64,000 nt of DNA from Rhyzopertha dominica (lineage: Eukaryota > Arthropoda > Insecta > Coleoptera > Bostrichidae), in the NCBI GenBank assembly GCA_025024175.1, contig QCXZ01000137.1, positions 21,018,001-21,082,000 of the forward strand, written 5' to 3'. The position numbers were made by a program, and so were the translations under genes. Shown here piece by piece: positions 38,601 to 49,339 of the stretch (positions are counted from its first letter, which is position 1; the number at the start of each line of letters is the position of its first letter). The notes beneath the pieces are model-generated. The model saw nothing but the letters and a program-made list of their open reading frames with translations. It did not search any database and was not told the DNA's origin.

Positions 38601-39340
38601 ATTTTTTCTGTTTTCTTTGCCGAGAATAAAATGCGAAAGTATGGATTTTTCAATATCCGTTTCAAATGCTTCGATATTCCGCCACGGAGATGACGTAAAA
38701 GGTTCGCATGCAGACGAAAGCGAGAAACACCAATAATAGCCAGTGCTCTAGCGGCTATGCAAGTAATATTTTTTTTGAGCTGCGTCGCGTTGCCAATGTG
38801 GGCAAATTTTCGCGATACCGTGAGGAATGTACTCGTAAACTGGCATTGTGATATTGATACCTAAATCAACTTAAGGCGTATTTGTGAAAATAACTTAAAT
38901 CGTCCTTCAGTCAGTTTATTCTATAATGAACAGTTCAATATAATAAGCGCATTCACTGGCCTTTTGCTGAAATACGAAAGCACTTTAACCATCGAACCTG
39001 CTTTAGAACTAATGTTTGTATTATGAGGAATTAAACGACGCTTGAAGTTTGATAATGTTTAGTTTGTATACTTTCGTATGACGATATGATAAATTTTGAA
39101 AATGTCAAGACCATCTCTGGTCGTCGTTAGGAAGAAAACGGTAAAGTACCGCTGACAACATCGCACATTCGCACGTGCTGCATGTGTCACATGTGTAACG
39201 AATAACCCTAACAACTCTAGCCATGCGTTTATGTTTACATAGTTTGATCAAACTTTCGAGTTTCGTATTTGTCAGATTAAGTGGTGGAGCAAGATGTTGT
39301 CGAAGTATTTGGGTAATCTGTTATTTTTTTTAATGTCAGA
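35659..39340. other. No gene recognised
   Basis: AT-rich with GC-richer patches at 37.85-38.1 and 38.65-38.85 kb. No coding family, terminal repeat or RNA gene is supported. Confidence 0.35.
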
Positions 39341-39433
39341 ATGGCTTACGTTAAGAAGTGTTTTGTTCCGTGTTGTAAGAATACTAGTGCTGATGAACAG
39401 TTACAGGTTATTCCTATGTTTACATTATAATAT
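39341..39433 (+). pseudogene. THAP-domain N-terminal fragment
   Basis: From ATG 39341 the frame reads MAYVKKCFVPCCKNTSADEQ, then LQVIPMFTL and a stop. The CFVPCC...NTS start with a following VIP matches the N-terminal zinc-ligand strand of THAP domains (C..C then a VP motif). The rest of the domain, including the later Cys-His pair, was not found, although CAG|GTTATT at 39406 could be a splice donor. It is probably a relic of a THAP-encoding transposon or the first exon of an incomplete gene. Confidence 0.4.
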
Positions 39434-39818
39434 TGACGTTGACGGTTATACTTATTCCTTCGCCCCTATCTCTCACTCCCATTGCATTATTTGTATTTCT
39501 CTGGCTATTTATAAAACTGACAACAGTGAGCACCTAGTTACCTAGGGAGCTGTAACAGTGCACATGACGGAAATTAGGAACCTTTTGCGTAGTTGTTGGC
39601 GGATTTAAGAAAATGTTTGAAACAGGGTAATTTTTCTACCGCCGTTTGTTACGAGTTGAACTAATCTGAAAGCAAAATAGATGCGTGGCACTAGTACCTA
39701 TTCATGATGTAAGCAATAAAATGCATAGGATAAAACTATCAAACGGGACGACCCTATTGTAGTCCTCTCAGCTATATTATACTGTCCCATGGATCTCTTT
39801 CCACAATTTTATTTGGCT
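39434..39818. other. No gene recognised
   Basis: Nothing supported. Possible downstream exons of the THAP fragment were looked for and not found. Confidence 0.3.
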
Positions 39819-40394
39819 TTAAACACGGTTTCCCTCCCGTGCAAGATGTCTTCCCGGACCCCGCGTTATCCTAATCACATCACCGAACGACACGCCGTTG
39901 AGTATATTACAAAGTGATAACGGTCTTCTCTTTGTCGGTCCGTTGTGTAGCTCATAAAAAACTCGCTTAATTCGGGTTGACATTGATGAACGTACGCGCA
40001 TTTGTTTAGGAACGCGTGCCATTTTTTGCGTTCAGTTTCGGGGCTAAATGTGCGCCTGGAATTTGCGTTACTCTATTTGCTTTTGCGTAAGCACCGAACT
40101 TTTTCTGCATCAGCCCCGGAATCTGTTCAGAAAGTAGGGGAGGCGAGCGAATCTTTATCCTCGAAGAAAAACGGATGGCTTCGCGGAGCTTCCATGAACT
40201 TTAACTGTGTTATCACAACGTTCCCGAATACAAACCGTCACAATCGAATAATGAACTGCGGAGCGGGCAACTTCTGCTTTTCGTCCGCCATCAGTCCGAT
40301 ATGTAAATTGGATCGCAGGAGCATCAGTGAAATTTCCCGGATCGAGTTGTGTTGGCGTTCTCGACTAATTACAAAAATTATTATCCATCCTTGA
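39819..40394. other. GC-richer, CpG-containing island with open frames on both strands
   Basis: About 575 bp with much higher GC and CpG content than its surroundings. The minus strand has a 67-codon ATG-started Arg-rich frame (39819-40022). The plus strand has a 130-codon frame without a good start (40002-40394). Neither resembles a family I know. The island lies 3 kb downstream of the known Mxd exons on that gene's strand, so it could be an intronic regulatory element, a promoter or an exon. Confidence 0.3.
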
Positions 40395-43337
40395 CTAATA
40401 GTACATTAATATTAGCAATCATAAATAGAAAGTGTAAAAATATTCGAAACTTGGTATTTCAGATAAATCATGAGTTTACGTTTTATGGTTTAACTAATAA
40501 AAGGCAAAAAACTTCAACCAGCAAACAGCAAAATACGACACGTATTTTTTTTTGTATACAAATGTAGATATAGCGCTCTATGCAAACGACGTCAATAAAT
40601 TAAAATATGTTAAAATTATACAAAATATAACTAACAAGTGAAGAGCCATCTTCTTTCAACGATTAGGTGCCTACTATTAACTAAACAACCATTTAGAGTT
40701 GTTTGTTTCTTCGTGAATGTCAAAAACTTTAAAATTCAGTGTCCGTTTTATTGCTCTATTATAAATTGTCAAGATCAAACGCATGAATTCATGCTGATAA
40801 AACCTAAAAATACGATATCATCGAAGAACAGAAAAGGCAGAATCGGAATATGTACAGGAATTGCTAAATTTACAAAATAACGATGCATATTTCCGATACA
40901 TACCATCACTATCGAATATCGATAAAGAAATGAACCTGTAACATACATTTCAGGATGGGCCTGGAGCCTAAATGTTTACTTAAATATAGTGTATATTTTA
41001 CCAATGAAAATGTTGCTTCTGGCACACTTGTGCATTCACTACATTACTACAATCTTTTTAATAAATTCCCACGTCTTAAAACAACATTAGAAATAAAAGG
41101 CTTCTCTCATTTTTGTCGTAGAGGTAATGACCCCAAGGTGAATAATATTAAGTAACGCACTTCGCAAACTAGCGAATGTTGTCATTATTAGCGAAAAAGT
41201 TAGTTTGGTATGATTTGAACCATATTGAAAATAATAATTTCCAGACAATTTATAGTACAAATGTTACTATTATATAGATGACATTATTATTTTCTGGGCA
41301 TCCGGCACCATTATTTTGTACAAGAAATATAAAAAATAAACATACATAGTTTTCACTAGAAACTCAAAATGACAAAGGCAGTATAGTTTTTGTATATATG
41401 TATATTAAAATACTTGGCTGCTACGAAACACAACGGAAACAATCACCATCATATCGTATATTAATCCCCAATAGTATAAAAAATTACGATTCGTCTAAGA
41501 GAAATAGATTACATCAAAATTGATTTTACAGAAGAGCAGTTCTCAGAGATAAATCTATATTAAAACTGGGGGAAATAACACCAGTTCAGTTCCATGCGGT
41601 CAAAGTGGCCTTCAGAACTATTAATAACATCCATATGTATGCAGTTAAAAATAAGGACCCGATAGATGTATTAGATAAACGTATGTAGAATACCTACATG
41701 TTTAGCAAAACATGACAATATGTGACAAAAACTTGTAAAACGTATTATGAAGCACATTTATAAGAAATTTGACAATCGAATGCCCAATTTCTCTAATCAT
41801 TTAAAACAACAACTTAAATCCTGCAGCAGAGCAACGAGCAACATTTAAAAACAATAGAACTCCCAAGTTGAGAAACCACCCCTAAAGTAACAAATGTAGT
41901 CATGAGTATTCAAAGTGAAGAGCTTAGTTGCGTTTAGACCGTGCTCACGTGCTCTTCTTTTTTAACTTTTAAATGCAGAACCAAATACTATATACCTATG
42001 CAAAAAAGATGGCATTATCCATATAACTAAATGGTATGACGTTACAAAAGGTTGCACCGATTCCGCGCAAGGGCTTTCGTAATTCCGTTGTCTTAAAATA
42101 CTTATAATTAAAAAAGAAACAGGGCATAATGATGTCCAAATTCAGTACAGAACTTCCACAACGAATTTATTGTGCCGCGGAATTCATTGAAATTCATAGG
42201 TAGAATTAGAAACCGGAAACATTTAAAACAGTGGAAGCTCGATTTCTGTTTATTAAAATATGCATAATTTTAGGGAAACATACGCCCGATATTTTATGAA
42301 ACCAGTTAAATACGGGTATTAAATTAAATATGTTAAATGTCTGTTAATGTGATCACTTTGCCAACGTCCTCCCAACAAAGAAAAAAAGAGAAAATAAAAT
42401 ATAGCAGTTAGATTAAGTATATACATACGTAAGTATTCAGCAAAATTTAATTCCACGGCAATTTTGAGATTATTCCCGCGAGTTCAAATATGTTGATAAA
42501 AATTCACTTTTTTATAGATAGTTAAAAACATTTACCTATACAGATTCGTAGTTTGCTGTATAGGAGGGCATACTACCAGTCTTTTTCTTATGAATCATCA
42601 GTTGTAAGATGTGTTTGTTTACGGAGCTCTAAATTACACTCGTTTTTAATGATCGCTACATACCTACAGGTACTATGGAAAGTATACGACTATATTTAGA
42701 ACACTTTCCAAGGTCGTGACAGGATACTGGAGCTGAATATACACAACCTAACCTATACTTATAAATCATAAATCTGTTTGGTGGGCTCATTATGGACAGC
42801 AACTGAATTTTTGCATTATTTAACAAGCTGGTGTAAAATCATGACCGTTACGATAACTAATCTGCATATAGGTTTAAATTTAATTCGGTATGTTTATGTT
42901 GTCCATACTGTTATAATAAAACCTTAACCACTAACACGTCGCTTATATTATTGGCGTTTGCAAATCCGCTCACGATCAGAAAGTTTTGCACGACAGTATA
43001 ACACCACAGAGCAACATGCATCTCGTCACCATGAGCTTTAGTTTAAACTTTTACCTTCACGAACTTCTACATCTAGCAGTTTGCACACACGACGGCTTTT
43101 AGACAATTTAACTGGGTAGTTGATGCGAAAACACACGTCACCATTTATTTTATCTAATGAAATGATTGCACTGTCAACTGTTTCTGCGAGTTTTCACTTG
43201 TTACTAAGCAATTTAATGCTGCACACTGGTTACACAAACTTCACCTCCACATGCACTTTCGCGAAACCAGAACAATATAATCCTCGTCCAAGCAACAGAA
43301 AAACACGAACAAAAACCATCCAGCAAAGTGGACTCAC
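40395..43337. other. Probable Mxd intron, no exon found
   Basis: This lies on the 3' side of the known Mxd exons, so it is probably intron. I searched by eye for an exon starting with the second half of the bHLH region and found none. A decayed frame at about 41530-41690 is unassigned. TATCGATA occurs at 40917-40924. Confidence 0.35.
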
Positions 43338-43822
43338 CTATTTTTTTCCAGTTCGTTATGAGACGTCCTGAAAATGAAAACACAAATTAGCAAATATGTA
43401 GTTTAATTGGCCACTGCAATATTATGCATACGTATGCAAAACACGTGACTTCACATACTGAATACAACAAATTTTAATGGCTTACACGAACGTGAGACAA
43501 TAACCTTCACAATTCGCTAAACCTTTTACCAATTTTAACGCTCAAATTATTTCATAGTACTAACCTGTTTCCCTGAGTTTTTTTACTCTTTGGCCTTTTG
43601 TTGACACTTCTGAGATCCATCTTGGTTGGTAATGTTGAGGCATAACCGTGTTCGGCTTCTAAAAAAAAAAAAACAGAAAGTATCAAAAACAGCTGATACA
43701 CCAAAATAGACCTGTGGCAATATGATTTACATTTGGAGGTTAAGCTAATGATAATGGTACCAACCTGTTTGACGTCTATCTAAATACTCAGCAGCTTCTA
43801 TCAAGTAATCAATATAGTTCAT
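43338..43822 (-). CDS. Mad/Mxd-family bHLH-zipper repressor, first three coding exons
   Basis: The product is a Max-partner transcription repressor that recruits Sin3 and opposes Myc. Exon 1 (43822-43765) starts at ATG and reads MNYIDYLIEAAEYLDRRQT, the amphipathic Sin3-interaction helix seen at the N-terminus of Mxd proteins. Exon 2 (43658-43565) continues EAEHGYASTLPTK, then a basic linker with KRPKSKKTQGNR. Exon 3 (43367-43338) gives TSHNELEKN and splits an Arg codon, which is the first half of the bHLH basic region including the His-Glu DNA-contact pair. All joins obey GT-AG and keep phase (1 then 2). The remaining helix-loop-helix and zipper exons should lie to the left but were not found. 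Identification by motif order is firm; which Mxd paralogue is not. Confidence 0.9.
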
Positions 43823-44100
43823 TATTACTATTGAAAGTGGTAAATACTAAAGCAGACAAAAGAGGTAAAACCGCGACAGGCGAAACGTACCTCCACGCGT
43901 ACCCGAATCACACTGACTAGCGAATTTATCGATATGGTTTACGCTTACAACACCACAAGCTCATCGCTTGCGCACAACACTGCTGTTTCAATGCCTGCGC
44001 CATCTAACAAATTCGGATTCAATTAGTACGACCAGTGTTCAATCTGTGTGGGGAACTGTATAATATCAACAGGTTCATGTTTCGCGGTACTGGAGCGAAA
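43823..44100 (-). promoter_or_regulatory. Putative Mxd promoter with a DRE motif
   Basis: Sequence immediately upstream of the Mxd start. It contains a perfect TATCGATA at 43927-43934, the DNA-replication-related element known from insect housekeeping and growth-gene promoters. No TATA box is evident. Function is inferred from position and motif. Confidence 0.35.
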
Positions 44101-44576
44101 AGTATCGATTCTTAGTCATAGTACTGATTCATGATTCTATACATAAAAGAAGCAAGAATTTCATGCATTAAATCTTGCAAGAGCAAGAGCATTATGCTGT
44201 TGTATGTACCCTTGTATCAAAAGTTGTAAAATGCCTACAAATAAATTCAGTACTGGATGAACTAGAAGATTTCTGAATGCAGATATTTTATTTCTGAAAT
44301 GTATAGTATCTTTGATTCTTTGAATATAGAAAACGTAAATAACTAAAGATGCGTAATGTGCTCTTACTCCTAAACTAGTTTGACGCCTAATATAAAATTT
44401 GGTAGATATATTTTTTAAGTCAGACTATTTTTGAAAAATATAAAAGTTTTGGGAAAAATTTTAAATGGTCCAAATATGTGAAAATCTGAAATTAAGGATT
44501 CATTTACTCTTTTCTATGATACAATTCAAACTTGACATACGAGTCCATAATCAAAAAAACCAATAAAATTTTTATA
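44101..44576. other. No gene recognised
   Basis: AT-rich spacer between the Mxd promoter region and the gypsy element. Confidence 0.35.
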
Positions 44577-44678
44577 AGTTGTTTTTTTGTGTTGGTATGC
44601 CGACAGAGAGCAGTTGTAATCCACCATTCAGCCAATAAAGATGCAAATAGATTGAAACACCTGTGTCTAGTTATTACA
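44577..44678 (+). repeat. 5' LTR remnant
   Basis: Shares the stretch from AAGTTGTTTTTTTGTGTTG to AATAAAGATG-AAATAGA with 48710-48798. It lacks the TGTGATATC start of the LTR, so it is 5'-truncated. The AATAAA inside is the likely polyadenylation signal of the element. Confidence 0.75.
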
Positions 44679-44679
44679 A

Positions 44680-44691
44680 TTGGCGACGAGG
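44680..44691 (+). promoter_or_regulatory. Primer-binding-like site
   Basis: TTGGCGACGAGG directly follows the LTR end, the usual position of the tRNA-primer site in gypsy elements. The tRNA species was not determined. Confidence 0.5.
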
Positions 44692-45539
44692 AATTTCAAC
44701 AACTTAATTTCTCGGACTGGAATATTTACAAAGCTAGATTGGCCAATTACTTCACTCCTAACGGAATTGATGCTAAAGAAAAAAAAGAAAACCATTCTGC
44801 TAAATATGCTAGATAAACTCATTTACAACATCTGCAGCCCTAAAGTACCGGAGGACAAGAACTACCAAGAGTTGCTTACTCTCCTAGATAATCACTTCAA
44901 GTCACAGATGTCCATACTGACATACTGATGAAAGAATAGGCTGCACGAGTTCTGAATTTGGTACAGAATTGAATATGTGTTTAAGGGACAGATTTATCTG
45001 TGGTTTTGAAAAAGGACCGAACAAGTAGTGTCTCTTTCGAGGAGTCCGTGATAACTGCAGAAAATAAGATGGCAGCTCAACAAAATTATCAGATCTCCAG
45101 CGATTCAAGTTTGTCACGTATAAAACAAGAACCAGTCTATCAGATGCATGGTAAAAACGTCGGGAAAAGCTCTGGTTCCAGAAGGTCAAATGCAGGAGCT
45201 AAATACCATCAACAACGCTATCATCAAGTACGTCAGTAGCCACAAAAAACAAGTGATACCGTTGCAGATCCAAAAGGACAGGTTTGTCTAATTTGTGGAA
45301 AGAAGGGACATTCTGCAGTGAGGTGCTACCACAAAAACGCATGGTGTCATACTTGCAAAGAGAGGGGTCACTTAATGAATTGCTGTCCAAACAGACATCG
45401 TCAGAATTTTATGGCAGTTGGTAGTGCAGTGCTTCCGGCATCGGCGGGTATCTGTAGCAATAATTTTGAATTAAGCACAGCTGAAGATGAAGTGAATTTA
45501 TTTTGTATTACGGGTGTTAAGTCAAACAAAAAAATTTAA
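44692..45539 (+). pseudogene. gypsy gag remnant with two zinc knuckles
   Basis: The N-terminal part (FQQLNFSDWNIYKARLANYF) matches mag-type capsid starts. After a frame slip near 44775 comes SPKVPEDKNYQELLTLLDNH. Two CCHC zinc knuckles (C-x2-C-x4-H-x4-C) lie at 45284-45323 and 45347-45383 with all eight ligands present. They would bind the RNA genome in the nucleocapsid. Several stops break the frame. Confidence 0.8.
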
Positions 45540-45960
45540 TTGAAGTTAATGTAAACGGTGAGCCAATAATTTATCAAACTGATACGTATCTTGCATATCG
45601 GATAAAACATAAAGAAAAATTTAATAATTGCGTATTAAGTCCATCAGATAAATTGTTGTATTGGTATAGTGGTGAAAAAGTAAAACCTCTAGGTATTTTG
45701 AAGGTAGCAATTGAGTACAAAGGAGTAATAAATCATTTTCGGCTGTATGTATTAGAAAATGGTGGCCCACCAATTGTAGGGCAAGATTTCCTGAATATAT
45801 ACAATTTAAGCATAGCTGAATGTAATTTTGTTCGAGAAAATTATGTACAGGGGCTGGTCAGTGAATTTAAACAGATTTTTAGTGATGATTTAGGGTTATT
45901 TAACAAAGCACTAGTTTCGGTTAAACTAAAAAGGATGCCAGTATTAAAAAAATGGAGAAG
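45540..45960 (+). pseudogene. gypsy protease relic
   Basis: The segment from 45540 (frame EVNVNGEPIIYQTDT) is at the position of the retropepsin, but the Asp-Thr-Gly triad is not intact: only a DT remains. A conserved-looking PPIVGQDFLN block (near 45770) corresponds to the C-terminal G-x-D-F/W-L part of such proteases. It is inactive as read. Confidence 0.65.
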
Positions 45961-46625
45961 CACGATTATGTAGGGATTTTAAAGTGACGATCAATCCTTT
46001 TATTGAAGTGGATCAGTATCCGTTACCAAAAATTGATGGTTTGTTCAGTAAACTTCGTGGTGGATCTAAATTTACTAAACTTATTGACATGTCTTAAGCT
46101 TAGCAGCAGGTTGGTGTCGACAATGCGTCTAAAGAAATATTAACTATTAACACGCACAAAGGGTTATTCAGGTGTAATCGTTTACCTTTCGGTGTGGCCT
46201 CAGCGCCAGTCAAATTTTAAAAAATAATAGTCTCTGTTGGGAGGTATAGATGGAGTAATTGTATTCTTAGATGACATTCTGTGGCAGGTAAAAATACTGA
46301 TCAGCATTTAAACAATTTAAGGCGGGTATTTTGCAAAATTCAAATTTAAAACTTAGCTTACCTAAATGCAATTTTTTTCAAGATAAGATAGAATACTTAG
46401 GGTATGTAATTGAAAAACAAGAATTGCACACGAGGCAAGTTTAAATTAATGGCATCAAACAAGCGCCAAAACCCACTAATATTTGTCAGTTAAAATCTTT
46501 TCTAGGCTTAGTAAATTATTATGGTAAATTTGTAAAAAATTTAGCCCCTTTATAATTTACTAAAGAAAGATGTTCAGTGGAATTGGGATCAAAACTGCGA
46601 AAAAGCTTTTGAAAATATTAAATCG
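45961..46625 (+). pseudogene. gypsy reverse transcriptase, broken
   Basis: RT landmarks in order: RDFKVTINPF near 45972, then FTKLIDMS near 46070. RLPFGVASAP lies near 46180. FLDDIL near 46265-46280 holds the catalytic Asp pair. FLGLVNYYGKFV lies near 46500. Stops and frameshifts occur between them, so no functional enzyme can be read. Confidence 0.85.
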
Positions 46626-47111
46626 TTGTTAACGTCAGCAGAGGTATTGGTTCATTTTGACTCTAATTTAGAAATGCGATTAACTGTTGATGCTTCTTCG
46701 TATGGTATAGGTGCTGTACTTAGTCATGTGTTTCCTTCATGTGTAGAAAAGCCAATAGCTTACGCATCCCGAATGCTGACAGCAAGTGAACAGAAATTTT
46801 CACAAATTGAAAAAGAAGGACTAGCTATTATTTATGGAGTGTTGAAGTTTAACCAGTGCTTGTATGCTCGAAAGTTTAGATTGGTCACGGATCATCGTCC
46901 ATTATTAGCAATTTATGGTGAAAATAAACCAATTCCTCAGTTTGCTGCAAATCGTTTAAAAAGCTGGGCCGTTATACTGTTAAATTACCAATATGAACTT
47001 GAGTATGTTCCTTCTGATAAAAATATAGCTGACAATTTATCACGACTATCATCTCATAAAAATGAACCAAGCAAGGAGTACGTAGAAGTAGATTATGAGT
47101 GTTTTTTCTAA
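46626..47111 (+). CDS. gypsy RNase H domain, intact open frame
   Basis: A 161-codon open frame that is the best-preserved part of the element. It shows LTVDASSYGIGAVLS (first catalytic Asp), then the FSQIEKEGLAI block with the catalytic Glu. LVTDHRPLL follows with the next Asp, and the domain ends in NIADNLSRL, typical of the gypsy RNase H tail. It is a segment of a broken polyprotein, not a separate gene. The apparent start codon is only the first available after a stop. Confidence 0.85.
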   Translation: MLTSAEVLVHFDSNLEMRLTVDASSYGIGAVLSHVFPSCVEKPIAYASRMLTASEQKFSQIEKEGLAIIYGVLKFNQCLYARKFRLVTDHRPLLAIYGENKPIPQFAANRLKSWAVILLNYQYELEYVPSDKNIADNLSRLSSHKNEPSKEYVEVDYECFF

Positions 47112-48045
47112 CAGCTCTAAAATTAAAATAGATTTTATAAGAATTAAAGCAGAAACAACAACTGATAACGTATTGCAAAAAGTTTTACGCTGTGTTAAAA
47201 ACGGGTGGCCAACAAATAGCAATGATATGGACATTAAACACTATTTTGATAAAAAGATTGGATATGCTGAAAACAGTGATTGTTTGTTTTGTAATCATAG
47301 AATTGTTATTCCTTCGACTTTACTTGAGCAAATGTTACAAGAACTACATTCAACACATCAAGGTGTTGTGAGAATAAAGTCGGTTGCTAGATCTTATTTT
47401 TGATGGCCTGCATGGGTTAGATAAAAGCATAGAAAGTTTAACTAAACAGTGTGATACTTATTGTAATAAATTTAGCCCGGACCCCCCTAAAACTTCTTTT
47501 AATTGTTGGCAATACCCAAATGAAGTGTGGGGAAGACTACATGTAGATTTTTTGGACCTATTCATGGGAAATATGTTCTAGTAATTTTAGATGCGCATTC
47601 CAAATGGCTAGAAGTTTTTGAAACGTCATCTACTAGTACCAACTTAGATAATTAAGCATTTAGAAGCTTATTTACGAGATTTGGAATACCAAGAACGATT
47701 GTATCTGATAATGCCACTTGCTTTACTTCAGGTGAGATGTCAATTTTTTTTTAGAAAAAAATGTTAGAGCTGACTATTTCGCCGTATAATCCATCTTCCA
47801 ATGGTGCCGCTAAACACGCGGTAAAAACCGTAAAAGCAGTCTTGAGTAAAGTTTTAAATTTAGCTAATGTGGACACTAACTTAGCGCTTTCAAGATTCCT
47901 TTTCGATTACCGTAATACAGCACACTGCACTAAGGGGCTAGCTCCAGTGACACTAATGTTCGGTAGAAATTTAAGAACGCGACATGACATCATTTTACCA
48001 AATAACAGCATCCCGCAAGTTGAGAAACATATGTGCTAAATAAGC
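47112..48045 (+). pseudogene. gypsy integrase, inactivated
   Basis: The segment starts with a zinc-binding region (HRIVIP...LHSTHQG). The core follows: HVDFLDLF near 47550 and VSDNATCFTS near 47700 carry the first two Asp of the DDE triad. The third block, SNGAAKHAV near 47797, has Lys (AAA at 47812-47814) where the catalytic Glu normally sits, so the triad is lost even apart from the stops. A RTRHDIILP tail follows. Confidence 0.82.
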
Positions 48046-48468
48046 AGCAAAACAATGTTTATATTATAAAACCAATAACAAAGCTGAATTTGCCTTAAAA
48101 GAATTAGTACTAGTAAAAGATTACAGAATTCTCAATAAAGCAATATCGGATTAAGGGTCGAATAATGAAACGTATTGGTAAAAATACTTATTCGGTGGAA
48201 GTACCAGAAGTATAAAGACTTGGAAACGTCACACTAATCAGATTCGTAAATTATTTGCTGAAATCTTTCATCCTGGAGTTTCTAATACTCCCACCGAACA
48301 AGTAATCAATAAAAATCACCGGTTAGTGATACAACTGTTTTAATCCAGTTGAAGAACCAGTAGATACTAGCAGTAATCTACGCCCTAAACGAGTCGTTAA
48401 AGCGCCAGATCGCTTAATTTATCGTATATAATTCAATGTTTTTCTTTCATCTTATAATTTGTAATTTT

Positions 48469-48480
48469 AAGGGGAAGGAA
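48469..48480 (+). promoter_or_regulatory. Polypurine tract, first copy
   Basis: AAGGGGAAGGAA followed by ATGTGATATCT. An almost identical tract plus LTR-like start recurs about 195 bp downstream (48666-48690). Confidence 0.55.
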
Positions 48481-48665
48481 ATGTGATATCTAATTATTAT
48501 TACTTGTAATATAATCTAATTTAATTGTTTATTCTTTGCAACGAATATAAAGTGATTACAGGTTATAGTGTATAGGTAATTTAAATTTCTTTATCTAATA
48601 TTCCAATTTACAAGATATGTGTATAACATAAGTAGCAATAGGTATTCAATTTTATTTGCAATGTT

Positions 48666-48810
48666 AAGGGGAAGGAATGTGTGATATCTGATGTGAAGTA
48701 AAAAGTGGTCAAGTTGTTTTTTTGTGTTGATATACCAGTTTCCTGCAGAGAGCAGTTGTACTCCACCATTCAGTCAATAAAGATGTAAATAGAGTTAAAC
48801 AAAACAGCAC
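48666..48810 (+). repeat. Polypurine tract (second copy) and 3' LTR
   Basis: AAGGGGAAGGAATG is followed by TGTGATATCTGATG, the likely LTR start near 48680. The LTR then shares about 90 bp with the 5' copy up to about 48800, after which similarity ends. The 3' LTR is therefore truncated or ends here. Confidence 0.65.
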
Positions 48811-49059
48811 CGCTGAAAACTACTGAATGTTTAGAGATAAGTGAATGTTTATCTGAAAGATAAAAGATTCAGCTAGAAACTAAGGTGTTTCTTAAACCAA
48901 TATATTTAATATTTTTTGCTAAAATAATTGATAATTGCGAGGACTACTAGATTATTTCTAGCTTACACTTTTACGAATTTTGGTTATTGCATCACTTGGT
49001 TTGCACATAAAAAATAGCTTACGTGAAAATATATTAAGAAATAAGACCATTTTAGACAT
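48811..49059. other. Spacer, no feature
   Basis: Short AT-rich sequence between the LTR and the dispersed repeat. Confidence 0.3.
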
Positions 49060-49168
49060 CAGTGCAGTAATTATGGAGTGTTCCTGTATTGTAAAATAAT
49101 TGTGCTTCTCCTCTATCGTTATCTCGGATGGATCTTCCCTCTCTCTCTCCAGGATCACAGCCTTAAAC
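49060..49168 (-). repeat. Dispersed repeat, copy 2 (partner at 9553-9667)
   Basis: Reverse-oriented copy of the 9.55-kb repeat. In this copy the minus-strand frame FKAVILEREREDPSEITIEE stays open and runs to 48958. This suggests descent from a mobile-element protein. It lies right before the Penelope relic, but no link is established. Confidence 0.7.
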
Positions 49169-49339
49169 CTTTTAAGCATTTTAATTGTATTAAGAACAAA
49201 TCAAAATATAAAAAATGGATTGGTATAGAAATCTAACATCTTCTGGTAGATATATTAATTATAATTTTCAGCATAAAATGTCAATTAAAATAATTTTTAT
49301 AAATAAAAAGGTTGGAAAAAATATGCTATAAAGGTTATT

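Larger units (their letters stand above)
44577..48810 (+). mobile_element. Decayed gypsy (mag-type) LTR retrotransposon
   Basis: It contains, in order, a 5' LTR remnant, a primer-binding-like site, gag with zinc knuckles, protease relic, reverse transcriptase, RNase H, integrase, a polypurine tract and a 3' LTR. Gag-pol is interrupted by many stops and frameshifts. The shared LTR part (GAGAGCAGTTGTA, CCACCATTCAG, CAATAAAGATG) occurs at 44607-44643 and 48757-48786. Both LTRs look truncated at opposite ends. The TTGGCGACGAGG after the 5' LTR is typical of the mag lineage. No envelope gene was seen. Confidence 0.88.

Noticed and set aside
41935..41970. Possible Mxd bHLH exon (an Arg-Ala-rich reading on the minus strand near CACGTG)
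   Set aside because: The frame does not continue into helix 1 of a bHLH, and no matching donor was found.
44902..45189. 95-codon minus-strand frame
   Set aside because: Antisense shadow of the gypsy gag region.
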